From Chara braunii (Eukaryota > Streptophyta > Charophyceae > Charales > Characeae): a stretch of 32,509 nucleotides of DNA. The notes beneath the pieces are model-generated. The model made no database searches, was not told the origin of the DNA, and was given only the letters and a program-made list of their open reading frames with translations. The stretch's first letter is position 1. Every line of letters starts with the position of its first letter. This document shows positions 1 through 10,069 of this stretch, one piece after another. The translations under genes were made by a program, and so were the position numbers. Location of the stretch: assembly GCA_003427395.1 (NCBI GenBank), contig BFEA01000024.1:3450003-3482511 (forward strand), given 5' to 3'.

Positions 1-640
1 TGCGCACGATTCGGTCATGGTACTCCCACCCTCCCCTCCTTCGCGCTACCTCGTGCCTCCCCCTACCTCCTGCCGACGTGGCCCTTCCCCGCACCCGCCC
101 GATAGCATTCACACTGCCACCCCGTTGCCGCCCGAAACCGCTTTCCCGCCAACCGACACCCCCCTCTTGCGATGCCGCCCGTGGCAGTTACCGGCAGGCC
201 TCCCCTCGACCCGCCCTTTTTCGCGAACCGCCACAGTCAATTTCCGCGCGCTGTGCTCTGCCACCCCGCTACCACGCTACCCCGGGCCTCCGCAAACCGC
301 CACGGCACAAAAAAGTGTGGAGGCCTCTCTTCCGCTCACCCTTTTCCCCTTACCCTGGGCCTGCGCGAACCGTCGCGGCGCAATAAAGTGCGCGGGCCTC
401 TCCTCCGCCCGCCCTTTTCCCCTTACTCAGGGCCTCTGCGAACCGCCACAAACTGCCATTCCCACCCTCCGCCCGCATTTTCGGTGGCCTGCGCACGCTT
501 CCGTCCTCCTGGTACCGCACCCCTCCACTACCACGCCGTTTGGAACCCTCCACCTCCGCGCCGGTTTCTGCTGGGCCCGATGGGGGCGTCACGCTGGGCC
601 TTTTCCTTGCTTTAAGGGTATAGAGAAATTGTGGTAAGAA
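1..640. other. GC- and pyrimidine-rich non-genic stretch
   Basis: The plus strand is strongly C- and T-rich with few purine runs, so long proline/serine/arginine-rich frames are open on both strands. None has a recognisable domain and they overlap in several frames, as expected of biased composition. The middle part is a short tandem repeat, listed separately. I see no gene here. Confidence 0.6.
210..500. repeat. ~73-bp imperfect tandem repeat
   Basis: The phrase GGGCCT..GCGAACCG recurs at 284, 357 and 430, exactly 73 bp apart. Each copy is followed by a pyrimidine block ending CCCTTTTCCCCTTAC. A more diverged copy with the same GCGAACCGCCAC core begins near 220. The copies are clearest from 284 to 440 and fade on both sides. 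Confidence 0.7.
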
Positions 641-1037
641 GGGACAGGTTGAACCTTGATCTAAGATGATCGGTTCAGTCATATGTTACCTTAAAAAATA
701 AAGTGCAGACAAATATATATAACTTGGATACTTAAATGGTCCAGGGCGACTAGGTTGGCTAACCTAATCATGTGCCCGAAGAAGAGAAAAGTTATAGTGC
801 CCTGTGTTTGTGTATATTTTATGGCTAAGCTAGACAGGTTCCCATAAGATTGGGTGGTCTAGTTGTAAGCCTTAAGTAAGTTGGGTATAAGAGACAAATC
901 AATGAGAGACTACGAACTATTGTTTGGCCAGGTTGACTTGGGGTTGGTGAGAGTACATACCTTAGTGGTTTAGCCTGCATGTGGCTGAGTGAGATTACTA
1001 CTTAGTTTGAGTTTCAGTTGATAGGTAGTTGCTTTAG
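641..1037. other. AT-richer flank upstream of element 1, no gene seen
   Basis: Composition changes sharply from the GC-rich left end to ordinary DNA. I found no convincing ORF, no primer-binding site matching initiator-Met tRNA, and no copy of any sequence found downstream of element 1 that would mark an LTR. It may be eroded gag or 5' LTR of element 1, but the sequence does not show this. Confidence 0.4.
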
Positions 1038-1127
1038 TTGCTTCTCGGATTACTACTTACCTATTTTCGCGGTCAAGGACTGCAGTTCAGAGCTACTATT
1101 AGGGCGTACGTATCCGAGCCACGTTCA

Positions 1128-1553
1128 TGCGGTTATGATAGAGCGGACGAAAGCCAGATGCTTTCTATTAAGCGTCCAGATGGTGGTCGGATTATGATGG
1201 AGACGGTCGAGCCTCGTGATCCGAGGAATAGAGCGGCTTTAGCGGCTGGTGGCACACGCAAGCCAGCCACCCTCGCAAGTCGCTCGCTGCGATTCCGTGA
1301 GAAGAAGTATGAGATATCTCTCACAGAGGCAGAAGGGCGCATACTGGAAATCGAGGACTTAGGGGATCGCGTCCTCGTGGGAGGAAATTCCTATCCGAAG
1401 GCTGAAGATGAGGAGTTCGGAGGGATGATCTCGGTGTCTTTTTTAAGGGTGCAGCCCCCTAGGGGGGCGACCAAAGAGGCACAAGACAGTAGCTCAGAAG
1501 GTAAAGTCGGCGGCAGTAGCTCGAGAGCGATCAGCACTAGACGGGATATTTGA
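1128..1553 (+). pseudogene. Element 1 segment between protease and RT
   Basis: A frame open to 1553 gives a hydrophilic, charged segment. Its second half (FREKKYEISLTEAEGRI and following) precedes the RT domain, where gypsy elements carry the protease-to-RT linker. I see no DSG/DTG/DGG aspartic-protease motif, so the protease is lost or lies outside the preserved part. Coding sense moves to another frame around 1500-1510: there the alternative frame becomes protein-like (AVARERSALDGIFEEK) and runs uninterrupted into RT. A one-base indel explains this best. The start is arbitrary because the upstream part is unrecognisable. Confidence 0.5.
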
Positions 1554-2715
1554 AGAAAAGATTGCCCAAGAGATTAAAGAAAGGAAGAAGAGGGAGCTGC
1601 AACGGCTAACGGAAGAGAGGATAGCGGAGATGGACATAGGAGATGGAAATTTAACAGAACAAGAGAAGGAGCGCGTACTGGAGGTTCTTAAGACTTGTGA
1701 TAAGGCCATAGCCTTTAGCGACGCAGAAAGAGGAAGGATCGATCCTAGGTACACCAAACCTGCCAGGATCTATACGATACCGCACACTCCATGGAATGAC
1801 GCAGGGTGGAAGTTTGCTCAGAAGGAGAAGGAAGAAGTAATTGTCTTTCTAAAAGAGAAGATGGTGTCACATGTGGCAGAACCATCTGATAGCGCTTACG
1901 CGAACAGATGGTTCTTTTTACGGAAACCTAATGGGAAAATCCGTTGGATTCAGGATCTTCAAAAGGTGAATGCGGTCACTATCCGGGATGTCGGGTCCAT
2001 ACCGCATGTGGATCTATTAGCGGGGGGGGCTGCAGGTAGATCTATCTACTCCGTCTGCGATCTATTCTCAGGTTATGATGAGATACCTCTAGACCCTAGA
2101 GATAGACACCTTACTGCCATTCATACGCCTCTCGGACTAGTGCAGATGATGGTTGTGCCGATGGGCTGGACCAATGGGGTTGTTGTCTTTCAGAGAGCTA
2201 TGGTAGTTGTTCTGAAAGACTTCATTCCTGATAAAGTTGAAGTCTTTTTAGACGACTTCCGATTAAAAGGGCCAGTACTGAAAGATGAGACGGAGGTTGC
2301 TCCTGGTGTCAGGAGATTCGTGGAGCAGCACTTGACAGATATCTACGCGGTCCTGGAACAGCTAGATGATGCTAATCTAACGGTCAGTGGAACGAAGAGC
2401 CGGTGGGCAGTCTCGTCGATTAAGATTTTAGGGTACATATGCGATTCGAGAGGACGACGAGCAGATCCAGCGAAACTGGAAAAACTCTTGAACTGGCCAA
2501 CTCTATTGCATAGCACTACTGAAGTCCGCCAATTCCTCGGAGTTATAGGTTACTTGCGGATTTTCATACGTGGGTACGCGGAGAAGGCAGAGACTCTGCG
2601 ATCTCTCCTTAGGAAAACTGAGTGGTTTTACTGGGATTCTCCTCAGGAGCTCGCGGTATTAACTTTCAAGGAAGAGTTAAGAGCGGGGACGAATCCTGGG
2701 TATATCGTTCTTCGA
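1512..2715 (+). pseudogene. Element 1 reverse transcriptase
   Basis: Reverse transcriptase copies the element RNA into DNA inside the virus-like particle. From the ATG at 1630 the frame is open for 389 codons, of which about the first 360 are family-like. The fingers motif is FFLRKPNGKIRWIQDLQKVN. The first palm aspartate lies in SVCDLFSGYDEI (residue ~144), followed by the VVPMGWTN block. The catalytic pair is FLDDF (residues 208-209), a variant of the usual Y-x-D-D. The connection domain ends in VRQFLGVIGYLRIFIRGYA. The frame remains open upstream of 1630 to about 1510, so that ATG is not the natural start of the polyprotein. Near 2715 coding sense shifts by one base into the RNase H frame, and the original frame runs out at 2799. 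Confidence 0.85.
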
Positions 2716-2717
2716 GG

Positions 2718-3110
2718 ACAAAACCAACAGACCCTTCATAGTGTCTACGGATGTTTGGCCATGTTCAGTCGGAGGATTACTTTCTCAGAAGGACGCTGAC
2801 GGAAAGGAGAGGCCATTGAGATTCGAAAGTCATACGCTCAACACCGCTGAACGCAACTATAGTTAGTTCAAGAAGGAGGTGTTAGTTATCGTACGGTGTT
2901 TATACGCCTTTAGGCACTACATATAGGGGAGACGATTCTTCTTACGTGTAGATCCTACCGTTGTGGCGTCAGCTTTGCAGAAGGACTTCAGTCTGACCGA
3001 CCCCACTATCGCGCGATGGTTGATCAGGATTCGACTCTACGACTATACTGTAGAAAGGATCTCGGGCACGAAAAATGCGGTAGTCGATGGACTCTCACGA
3101 ATTCCAATTG
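2718..3110 (+). pseudogene. Element 1 RNase H
   Basis: RNase H removes the RNA strand during reverse transcription. In the frame shared with the integrase, the first acidic residue lies in PFIVSTDVWPCSVGGLLSQK and the second in NTAERNYS. A third lies in FFLRVDPTVVASAL, where most Ty3/gypsy enzymes have T-D-H; element 3 shows the same VDP/IDP variant. Two in-frame TAG codons break it, at 2864-2866 (element 3 has glutamine in the matching YSQFKKEV motif) and 2924-2926 (before GRRF). After the second TAG the frame is open into the integrase, and the domain closes with the usual LSRIPI. Confidence 0.8.
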
Positions 3111-4075
3111 AGGCGGAGCGCCCGATAGTTGTTGCAGCACTGACCATGACTGAGCCTAGACGAACAGATCGCTTCCTAGTCAACCTTTATGAAGGTAAGT
3201 ATCGGATGATCGGGCTGCATCTGTCGGGAGAAGAGAGTGCATATTTAGAGATCAGGAGACAGGCGGGTCAGTATTGCCTTAGATCTGGACATTTATTTCG
3301 CAGACCCACAGGGTCAGGGATGCCTCTGCGAGTGGTCTGTGATCCCGAGGAGAAGCAGGCGATAGTAGCGGAACTTCACGACGGCGTAGTTGGTGGGCAT
3401 AAAGGAGTAAAAGGGACATATGAGAAGGTTCACAGGCTATACTGGTGGGAAGGTCAATACAAAGACGTTGAAAAGTACTGTGTGACTTGTGAAGAGAGTC
3501 AGAAGAGATCTCCTGTAAGGTACAAAGAGCCGCATCCTTCCTATCCGACTAGACCAGGTGAGAAGGTACATATAGACCTAGTGAAGATGCCGAAGGGGGT
3601 AGGGAACATGAACTATGGCGTGAACATCAGAGATGACTTCGTTGGATTTGCGGACGGAAAGCCTATCAGAACAAAGGCAGCCAGCGAGGTAAAAAACTTT
3701 GTTCATGAATATCTGTCTAGATACGGGTGCGTCAGTAGGATTGTGATGGACAGAGGAGTGGAGTTCCTAGCGGATGAGGTCCAAAATGTCTTCAAGAAAG
3801 CGGGGGCTAGAGTATCGATAGCCACTGCCTACCGCCCTCAATCTAACGCACCTGTGGAGCGCGACCATCAGTCCTTGATAGCTTCGTTGTCCAAGTGGTG
3901 TAAAGGTAAGGATAACGACTGGTCGAAATACTTTCGATATGCAATATGGGCCGATAACGTCACGGTCCGGGCTAGCACGGGATATCTGCCTTACACCCTA
4001 TGGTTTGGAAGGCACTGCCCTCTACCTATGAGTTTCATGTTGATAGCTGACTACAGTTACCTGGGCGGACAGTAT
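2963..4075 (+). pseudogene. Element 1 integrase, zinc finger and catalytic core
   Basis: Integrase inserts the cDNA into the host genome. The N-terminal HHCC finger is visible: H-x6-H in LHDGVVGGHKG, then C-x2-C in CVTCEESQ. The catalytic triad is D205 (HIDLVKMP), D263 (IVMDRGVEF) and E299 (PVERDHQS), with exactly 35 residues between the second aspartate and the glutamate, so the DD35E signature is kept. The annotated start at 2963 is only the first start-like codon after the last TAG. The core continues to about 4072, where coding moves to another frame; the original frame runs to 4198 as nonsense. Confidence 0.85.
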
Positions 4076-4718
4076 GACGCGAGAGGAGCTGTTGGCGGCC
4101 CGAACGAGACAGATAGCATACGGATTAGAGGACAATCTCATGATCGCGGCCAATCGATTGGTGATAGCAAGAGAGAAAAGCAAGGAAAGATGGGATAAGG
4201 ATGTCAGGATTAAAAAGGACAAGATAATTGTGGGTGATATGGTACTTCTCTACGATGCAGCATTAGAAAGGACATGGTCGGGAAAGTTGGCGAACAGATG
4301 GATGGGACCCTACCGCGTAGTCGACGCGCTTAGCTGGGGAGCATATATGACTGCTGAATTGGACGGGTCTAAGTGGAAGGATCCTGTGGCCGGGGCTAGA
4401 CTGAAGTTGTTTAGGCAAAGGAGAACCCCCACTCCTGTGCTGACGCTATTCGACCCTAAGCAGAAGGGGAAAGTCAAGGTGACAGATGAGGGACCGTCGA
4501 GCCGGTACGAGGTAGGTGAAAGTTCGAAGAAGAGAAAGAGAGTAGAGGCCAGAAAAGTAAAGGGCTTGACGCTGGGAAAGAAAAGGAAATGGTTTTTTGT
4601 GCTACGGAGACCTAAGCGCAGAGTTCGTGTTAGACGAGGTGGGGCATTTGCGGCGCTGCGACTTCAACGAAGAAAGAAACAAAAGAACATCCCTATATCT
4701 AAATCCAAGCAACCGTGA
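4074..4718 (+). pseudogene. Element 1 integrase C-terminal (GPY/F) domain and basic tail
   Basis: After a frame change near 4072 the family sequence resumes with MTREELLAARTRQ. It continues through VGDMVLLYD and the GPY/F module (NRWMGPYRVVDALSWGAY), a DNA-binding fold typical of gypsy integrases. There is no chromodomain. About 100 residues follow, extremely rich in lysine and arginine (for example SSKKRKRVEARKV and RRPKRRVRVRRGG), which could act as a nuclear-localisation or nucleic-acid-binding tail. The frame stops at 4718, and no polypurine tract or LTR start was recognised just downstream. Confidence 0.75.
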
Positions 4719-6277
4719 CGTAAGCAAGAAAAGAAACACCCTCTCAGTCCCAGAGTTCCTGAAAAACCCAAGCACCGGACACAGAAGCGCAGACATAAGA
4801 GTCGCGCGCGTGTAGTCAGTCTAAATCTTATACGATTCGTCTGACTGAGGCGGCGCAGGCTCGACGGGGGCGCCGAGAAGAGGTCCGGGCTTGTTTGTCG
4901 GGCGGCCGAAGGTCAGTTGGCCACCCAAAATTCGACGGATTGGCCCTTGGATTAAGTGCCTAGAGAGGGATCGACTGGGACTTTCATCAGAGCTATCGGG
5001 AAAAATTAGGGGTCGGAGAAAAATCCCTAAAATTCCCCCCATCAACTATTAAAACTGACCCTTGGGGTCGACACAATGAACAGCTACGCCTACCGCGTCT
5101 AGGGCCTACCACTTTTCGTTCGATCCAAGGTTGTTCGCGATGTGACCGGCCGCGGAGTCGGGTTGTGGTCCTAGGGATCGGCGAACCCCTTTTACATTGG
5201 GCCATGGGTGAGGGAGTGAACCCCCAAATGTTTATTAATTTTAACGACCAAATTAGAATTCGAGGAAAAGGGTTAAAAATAATAAAAGAAAAGAAAATAA
5301 ATGAATATTCTTTAATTTGCTAAACTTTAACAGAATTAGTCCTTGATGAATTTCTCCGCAATTTTCATTTGATTCGAGTGTCGGGATTAGAAATGAGGAA
5401 GATCGGTAAACGGCACCAGGGCAACAAATGGAGCTCAATGGTTGCTCTAGGGACACAAGCAGAATCTGACAGCCCACAAGCTGAGAGGAGCAACGAGGGG
5501 CAGAAGAGGTTCACAAAAGCCACACAAAAGCTTAGCTGCAACAGGCTAACTTAGGCAGCGGTGAGGGGTGGTACATCCTTCCCGAGGGAAGTAATCAATG
5601 TCGCCCGCTCGGGCCTCTCAACCTTAATGGGGAGGAGCGTGGGGGTGAGTTATCTGTGTACTATCTATTGACTTGCCGGGGGAATAGGAACCGGACTATT
5701 GCTCCCCAGAATGGCAGGAGCCAGAACCAAGAGGTTCTGATTTCGGCAAAAAAAAAAAAGAAAAAAAAAAAAAGAGGAAATAATTAAAATGATAAAAGGA
5801 GAGGAAACTGACGATTATTTTATTATTAGAATCAAATCTATGGAAATCTTTTGCGAGGAAGATGAGAAATAGCGAACTTCAGCAATCAAACAGCATCATA
5901 TACACAAGACAAGATAGTCGTGACCTCGAACCAACAACAGAATTGCATCACGAGTTTCACTCAATAAGAAGACACCAAGAGCTCATAATTGACAATGTTG
6001 GTAAAGTCTCATCATCATCATCAATGAAGAACCAATGTTGATATCCTATCTGGTGCTCGGCGCCCAGACTACAAATGGCAGATCCTATCTAACCTAGTCT
6101 ACAATGCCGAATGATGACGACAACAACTTTCCCGAAGTACACAGCGACCAATGTTGCACGCTTCCAGCACCAGGTATGTCTCTCGCCTCACTCACAACCT
6201 CGTTCCCCAGCACACAGATGCCACTAGCACCCAAGGACCACCCTGCGCCACACCCAGCTTACAGCAGCGCAGCTTGG
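4719..6277. other. Intergenic stretch, no gene recognised
   Basis: 4719-5230 is GC-rich, 5230-5400 is AT-rich, and the rest is mixed. Small ORFs on both strands have no domain and no conservation clue. The only distinct structure is the A-rich tract at 5748-5773. The part just after element 1 is where its 3' LTR would lie, but with no second copy in the window I cannot delimit it. Confidence 0.5.
5748..5773 (+). repeat. A-rich tract (A12-G-A13)
   Basis: Twelve A residues, one G, then thirteen A residues. It could be an old poly(A) tail left by target-primed retroposition of a plus-strand transcript, or a simple mononucleotide expansion. I did not find flanking target-site duplications by eye. 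Confidence 0.8.
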
Positions 6278-7081
6278 CTATGGCTGCTTGCTCCTTCCTG
6301 CTCGCCCGTGAGCGCGTGAGCGCTGGTCAGCAAATAGCACAGCAGCGCTTGCGCAACATGCAGGCAGCACCCGAATGCCAAATGCGGAGGCAGGCCCTTT
6401 GCTATATCGAAGTGGCTTGCCTGCGTTCAGTCCCAGGAAGCTTCCAGTAGGCCCCGGTAGCCTGAGGCCCAGCACGAACGAGAACAGGCCTTGGGCTTGA
6501 GGTGGTTGCATGTACCCAACTGCCTTTGCCCTGTGTTTGTCCCAGTACCCGTATCCAGCTTAGGGCCTGCTTTCCATACATTCACCCAGGCGGCCCACGG
6601 CCTGGGTTCTCTCAACCAACTGGCGCTGCGCAACTGCCTGAATTTCCTGGAGTTGCGTGGTGACCGAAATAGGGGCCCTCAGGCCCTCGTCGTGCCTGCC
6701 TTCACTTAGGGCGGCCGACGTGATACTTGGCAGGGCCAAAAAGGGGCTCATTGGGGCATAAGCCTCGCACTTTATCTAATGGATTTTTGTCAAATTCTTC
6801 CATTTATTCCCTTTCATTGGTTGAATCAAATTCTTGTTGATTTTCCTATCTTTCGCCGATTTTTCTTGATTTTTCGGATTTTCTGGATTTTCCTGATTCA
6901 CCCGATATTCTTGACTATTACCCTCCCTATGGACAATGGTGTCTTTGGGGGAGTGAGGTTCTATCCCCTTGTTCCGCAAATTTTGGTGACGGCGAATGGA
7001 ACCGCGACTGGTTTTGTTTTTTGGGTTATGGCGACGAGGTCGATATGGCGTGATTTCTGGTCCTGAACTGGTATGGAACTG
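6278..7081 (-). pseudogene. Gag-like relic, antisense
   Basis: On the minus strand the frame 7081 to 6560 is open for 174 codons except for one TAG (6776-6778), and another in-frame TGA lies just upstream at 7082-7084. The protein begins proline- and arginine-rich. It then has a polar segment (NQENPENPKNQEK) and a helical, glutamine-rich segment (TTQLQEIQAVAQRQLVERTQ) preceded by SAALSEGR. This layout resembles the N-terminal half of a gypsy gag, and an ALSEG motif recurs upstream of element 3 near 20840. From 6560 to 6278 a different frame looks less clearly coding. No zinc knuckle was seen. The assignment rests on composition and that weak match. Confidence 0.35.
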
Positions 7082-7410
7082 TCATTGGGGCGGCATCGGT
7101 ATGGCCGCTAGTTCAGATTGGCATAACTATTGGTTCGGCATCGGCATGGTACAGGCCTACTGCAGTTCCGGTATTGGTTCGGCACTGGTGTGATAACCGT
7201 ACGGGCCACCACAATTCGATGTCAGATTCGGGATTCTTGGCTCTGGTACAGACACTGGTCCGGCATTGGTATGACGCGCAGTGGCCCGGTGCTAATATTT
7301 TGGTACGGTATCAGGTCTGGTATGGATTCACTTTGATACTGTTTGACCTGACGACAGCCTGGGATGCTGATTCGATGTCGGTATGGTCTCTAACCCGGTA
7401 ATAGTCTGGT
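7082..7410. repeat. Degenerate GGTATGG/GGCATCGG short repeats
   Basis: Motifs such as GGTATGG, TCGGCATCGG, TTCGGCATTGG and TCTGGTACAG recur at irregular spacing, giving overlapping valine-, arginine- and histidine-rich frames on the plus strand. On the minus strand it reads as a broken proline- and glutamine-rich segment (PVPNQYRN, PMPDQ). It could be a diverged low-complexity part of the antisense gag-like relic. Confidence 0.4.
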
Positions 7411-7825
7411 ACATTGCTGCGTCGGCACACCTTCTGTTTGGTTCAGTATTCGATCCCGCTGGGAACCCCTGCGGCTACTCGAGATGATGACGTTATCTTG
7501 ATGTGGCCATGACATCGCGGCAATCACTAGTTTTTATACAGCGACCACATAGGTTGGGTATTACTATTCCTCGGTACAACATTGGTACCTGGCGCCATAA
7601 TATCGGTCTCCAGTTCAGGTGCGGCGGCTGGCTCGGCGCAGGCCCCGTTTTTCGCAGTTCGGTATGTTTATTTCAGGTATGGGCACTGCTCTCGTACGGG
7701 GTAACTGTGCAGACTGTGGGTTTTCCTATTCTAGTACGGTTTCTGGCTCGGAAATGGTACGGGCTGGTGACTAAGGATTGGGTGGACCCGATAGACGCGG
7801 ATATTCCATAGTGCAGAGGCATGAC
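7411..7825. other. No gene recognised
   Basis: The ORFs here are short. On the minus strand the sequence reads as interrupted proline- and arginine-rich fragments that could belong to the neighbouring gag-like relic, with several stops in every frame. No RNA gene, repeat or regulatory site stands out. Confidence 0.4.
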
Positions 7826-8131
7826 TCAATGGTCGGGGGCAGTTCCTTCTACTGCAGGGAACTCCTGTATTGATCCTGCGGGGCCTAAATTTGGGCCCGA
7901 ACCTGTCCTACTAGGATAAACCTGCGGTACTGTCGTGGCCACTTGTGTTCCTCCGACTGGTACCATTGCTATCACGGGCTGGGGTTTAGGCCTGTGACCA
8001 GGGCGGCCGCCCGCATATAGGGCCAACCAGCGAAACAGGAGGGGGGATTCGAATGGTGAGAGACTCAGCGCGTTGTCGCACTTTTTCCAGTCGGACCACT
8101 TCAGGCGACCGGAAAGCCAACAGGCTGTCAC
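7826..8131 (-). pseudogene. Proline/glycine-rich fragment, possibly 5' part of the gag-like relic
   Basis: A minus-strand frame of about 101 codons starts at a GTG rather than an ATG. The C-terminal half is rich in glycine, proline, valine and threonine (for example GGTQVATTVPQVYPS and GPNLGPAGSIQEFP). It is upstream of, and co-oriented with, the gag-like frame at 6560-7081, so it may be an earlier part of the same decayed gag. No domain is recognised, and it could be chance. Confidence 0.2.
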
Positions 8132-8573
8132 GCAGGATTTTGTCTGTAATTGCAGTAAATAAAATAAATTAAATAATGCAAATCCCTTCCTGTTGTGTGC
8201 GTCCGGCTTCGAGCGAGACCCTTCAATTGCGGTATTCGCCGGTCCCCGGTCTTAGGAATCTTTTATTTTGAATCGGAACAGCAGAGAATTATGCAAATAA
8301 TAACCATAAAATCATGGGGTGCTATGTATGAATCAATTATGTCAATCTGATTTTGAGAACTGTGACAGAATCATACACGATAACAATCATCAGGTAAGAA
8401 CAAAGCAAGAAGCAAGACCGAGTGACTCGAGCAGAGGTAAGATTAAATGAATGAAGGATGAGTGAGAACTCATAATAATCTCATAAAATACACATAAACA
8501 AGCATGGTCAGCACCTCTCAAGAGTCCTCACTCATCCCTCTGCTCAGTCTCTCTCACTCTCTCTTTTCACTGT
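8132..8573. other. No gene recognised
   Basis: AT-rich stretch with only very short ORFs and no repeat or RNA structure that I can support. It lies 3' of the broken minus-strand gene at 8574-9217 and could hold its downstream flank. Confidence 0.4.
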
Positions 8574-9217
8574 TCATCTCTGGTGCTGTGACCCACGCCC
8601 ACGTACAATCTGAGATTGAGGCCTCATGACAAAGAGCCACCTGAAGCCAGCAAGCTCTGAGCATGACCATCCGAGGTACATGACACGGAAGTTAACCATG
8701 GAGCAAAACTCCTCCCACAATGTAGGCAGTCCGTCCATTGAAAAGACTCCTCATCTGAGGTAGGGATACTCGGTGGGCTCAGTCAATGCCTCAATGTCGA
8801 TCACTGCTGGGGAGATATACCTCTTTGCCAAGCCGATCATATCAAGCCAACTCGTGCCATCTGTGAGGAGGGAAGGAACAGAGGCCTGGGATAGTCAGTA
8901 TAAAGCTTTGGCCCAAAGCTGCGGATCAGCGTAATGTCACTCTTATCGAGCTTCCTCTCTCTCTGCTCGAGGTATTTGGTGGCTGAGATCCAGACTGGAT
9001 CGAAATGCTCATGAGCCTCCTTGCCCTTCTTCAGATAGGGCCTCAGATCGTGGATAGTGCCATCAACAAAACTGGTCTGGACAACGAAGATTGACAGATC
9101 TCCCTACCTGAAACCAATGGCACTAGCATACTGATAACGGAATGCCTCTTTGCATGAAATCTGATTGAGGTTGGTCAGCACTGAATCGCTGACTCGAAAG
9201 AATTCGACTGTACTCAT
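8574..9217 (-). pseudogene. Unrecognised broken protein gene
   Basis: Reading the minus strand from the ATG at 9217 gives a protein-like sequence of about 213 codons, broken three times. The first 37 residues end at a TAG (9104-9106). The same frame then continues for about 75 residues (GDLSIFVVQTSFVDGTIHDL ... ERKLDKSDITLIRSFGPKLY). Near 8862-8880 coding shifts frame to LLTDGTSWLDMIGLAKRYIS. After LTEPTEYPYLR comes a TGA (8751-8753), and the frame stays open to the TGA at 8574. Mixed aromatic, charged and aliphatic composition with sensible secondary structure argues for real ancestry. No family was recognised, and it could be a decayed host gene or an accessory ORF of a transposon. Confidence 0.5.
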
Positions 9218-9408
9218 GGGTAAACTAGTCGATGCAGACTGACTAGATGATCATGGATAACTGATCACTGGGAACTGATTGCTGAAGACTGACTGATGAT
9301 AGCTGGTTGCTGATAGCTGGTTGCCGCTTCTTAATGCTGATTAGGAGACTGAATGATTGCTAACCAGAAAACTTAGTAGCTGATGATCAGAAAACTGTGA
9401 CTGTTGTT
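9218..9408. repeat. Degenerate CTGAT/TAGCTGGTTGCTGA repeats
   Basis: Short motifs (GACTGACTGATGATAGCTGG, TTGCTGATAGCTGGTTGC) repeat irregularly and lead into the regular 23-bp array. Simple-sequence DNA with no coding sense. Confidence 0.5.
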
Positions 9409-9497
9409 CTGGAAACTGATTGCTTGCTGCTCTGGAAACCGATTGCTTGCTGCTCTGGAAACTGATTGCTTGCTGTTCCGGAGACTGATTGCTTGCG
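9409..9497. repeat. 23-bp tandem repeat, ~4 copies
   Basis: Units begin at 9409, 9432, 9455 and 9478, each reading CTGGAAACTGATTGCTTGCTG plus two bases, with single substitutions (CCGGAGAC in the last). The period is not a multiple of three, so each strand cycles through all frames, arguing against a protein-repeat origin. Confidence 0.8.
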
Positions 9498-9618
9498 AAC
9501 GAATGCCTGTTGCCGTTTGAGTTGGCTGTTTGCTGATTAAACACAAATTGAGTAGTGACTGACTCCACAGTTAAATGTCATTCTGAACACCGTTCTAAGT
9601 ACTGTTTCTAAATGATGT

Positions 9619-9786
9619 CCCAAGTACTGTCCGGAGAACTGCTCTGAGTACAGTTCCGAGTACAGTTCTGCGTACTGTTCCGAGTACAGTCCCGAGTGCA
9701 GCTCCGAGTACAGTCCCGAGTGCAGCTCAGAGTACAGTTCTGGGTACTGTTCCGAGTACAGTTCCAAGTACTATCCTGAGTTCCGA
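9619..9786. repeat. 12-bp tandem repeat, ~13 copies
   Basis: Consensus TCCGAGTACAGT with copies such as CCCGAGTGCAGC, TCTGCGTACTGT and TCAGAGTACAGT. Because 12 is a multiple of three, two minus-strand frames stay open with four-residue repeats (SELY/SGLY in one, NCTR/DCTR in the other). Both frames being open points to minisatellite growth rather than selection for one protein. Confidence 0.85.
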
Positions 9787-9878
9787 ATACAGCCCTGAAT
9801 TCTTTTCTGAGCGTTGCCTTGAGTACCAAACATTGCTCTGACTGTTGTTTTGAGCACTTGTTGTTTTGAGCACTGCCG

Positions 9879-9944
9879 GAGTATTGTCTGAGTATCGTTT
9901 GAGTATCGTCTGAGTACCGTCTAATTATCGTCTGAGTATCGTCT
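9879..9944. repeat. 11-bp tandem repeat, 6 copies
   Basis: Consensus GAGTATCGTCT repeated six times with few substitutions (GAGTATTGTCT, GAGTACCGTCT, AATTATCGTCT). It shares the GAGTA core with the 12-bp array 100 bp upstream, so the two probably arose from one ancestral sequence. Confidence 0.8.
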
Positions 9945-10069
9945 GAATCGAGAGGTTCCTGAGAGTTGATCATGTAGTGGAGAAGCGTTGGCAAAGAGAA
10001 AACAGACTATTGAAGAGCTTTGATCTGCTGAGATGTGAGTAATGGATTCAGGACGTAACCTCCGGCATT

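Larger units (their letters stand above)
1040..4720 (+). mobile_element. Element 1: Ty3/gypsy retrotransposon pol relic
   Basis: A degenerate pol region in the order linker, reverse transcriptase, RNase H, integrase, which is the Ty3/gypsy (Metaviridae) order. Gag and an active-site protease are missing, so the copy is 5'-truncated or decayed beyond recognition there. Reading frames change near 1505, 2715 and 4072, and two in-frame TAG codons fall in RNase H (2864 and 2924). No LTR pair was recognised. Its protein wording matches element 3 closely, so the two share a lineage, whereas element 2 is a different clade. It cannot encode a working polyprotein as it stands. Confidence 0.85.

Noticed and set aside
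17-637. Long proline/arginine-rich ORF
   Set aside because: Three frames and the opposite strand are open over the same GC-rich, internally repeated DNA, with no domain and no coding-like composition.
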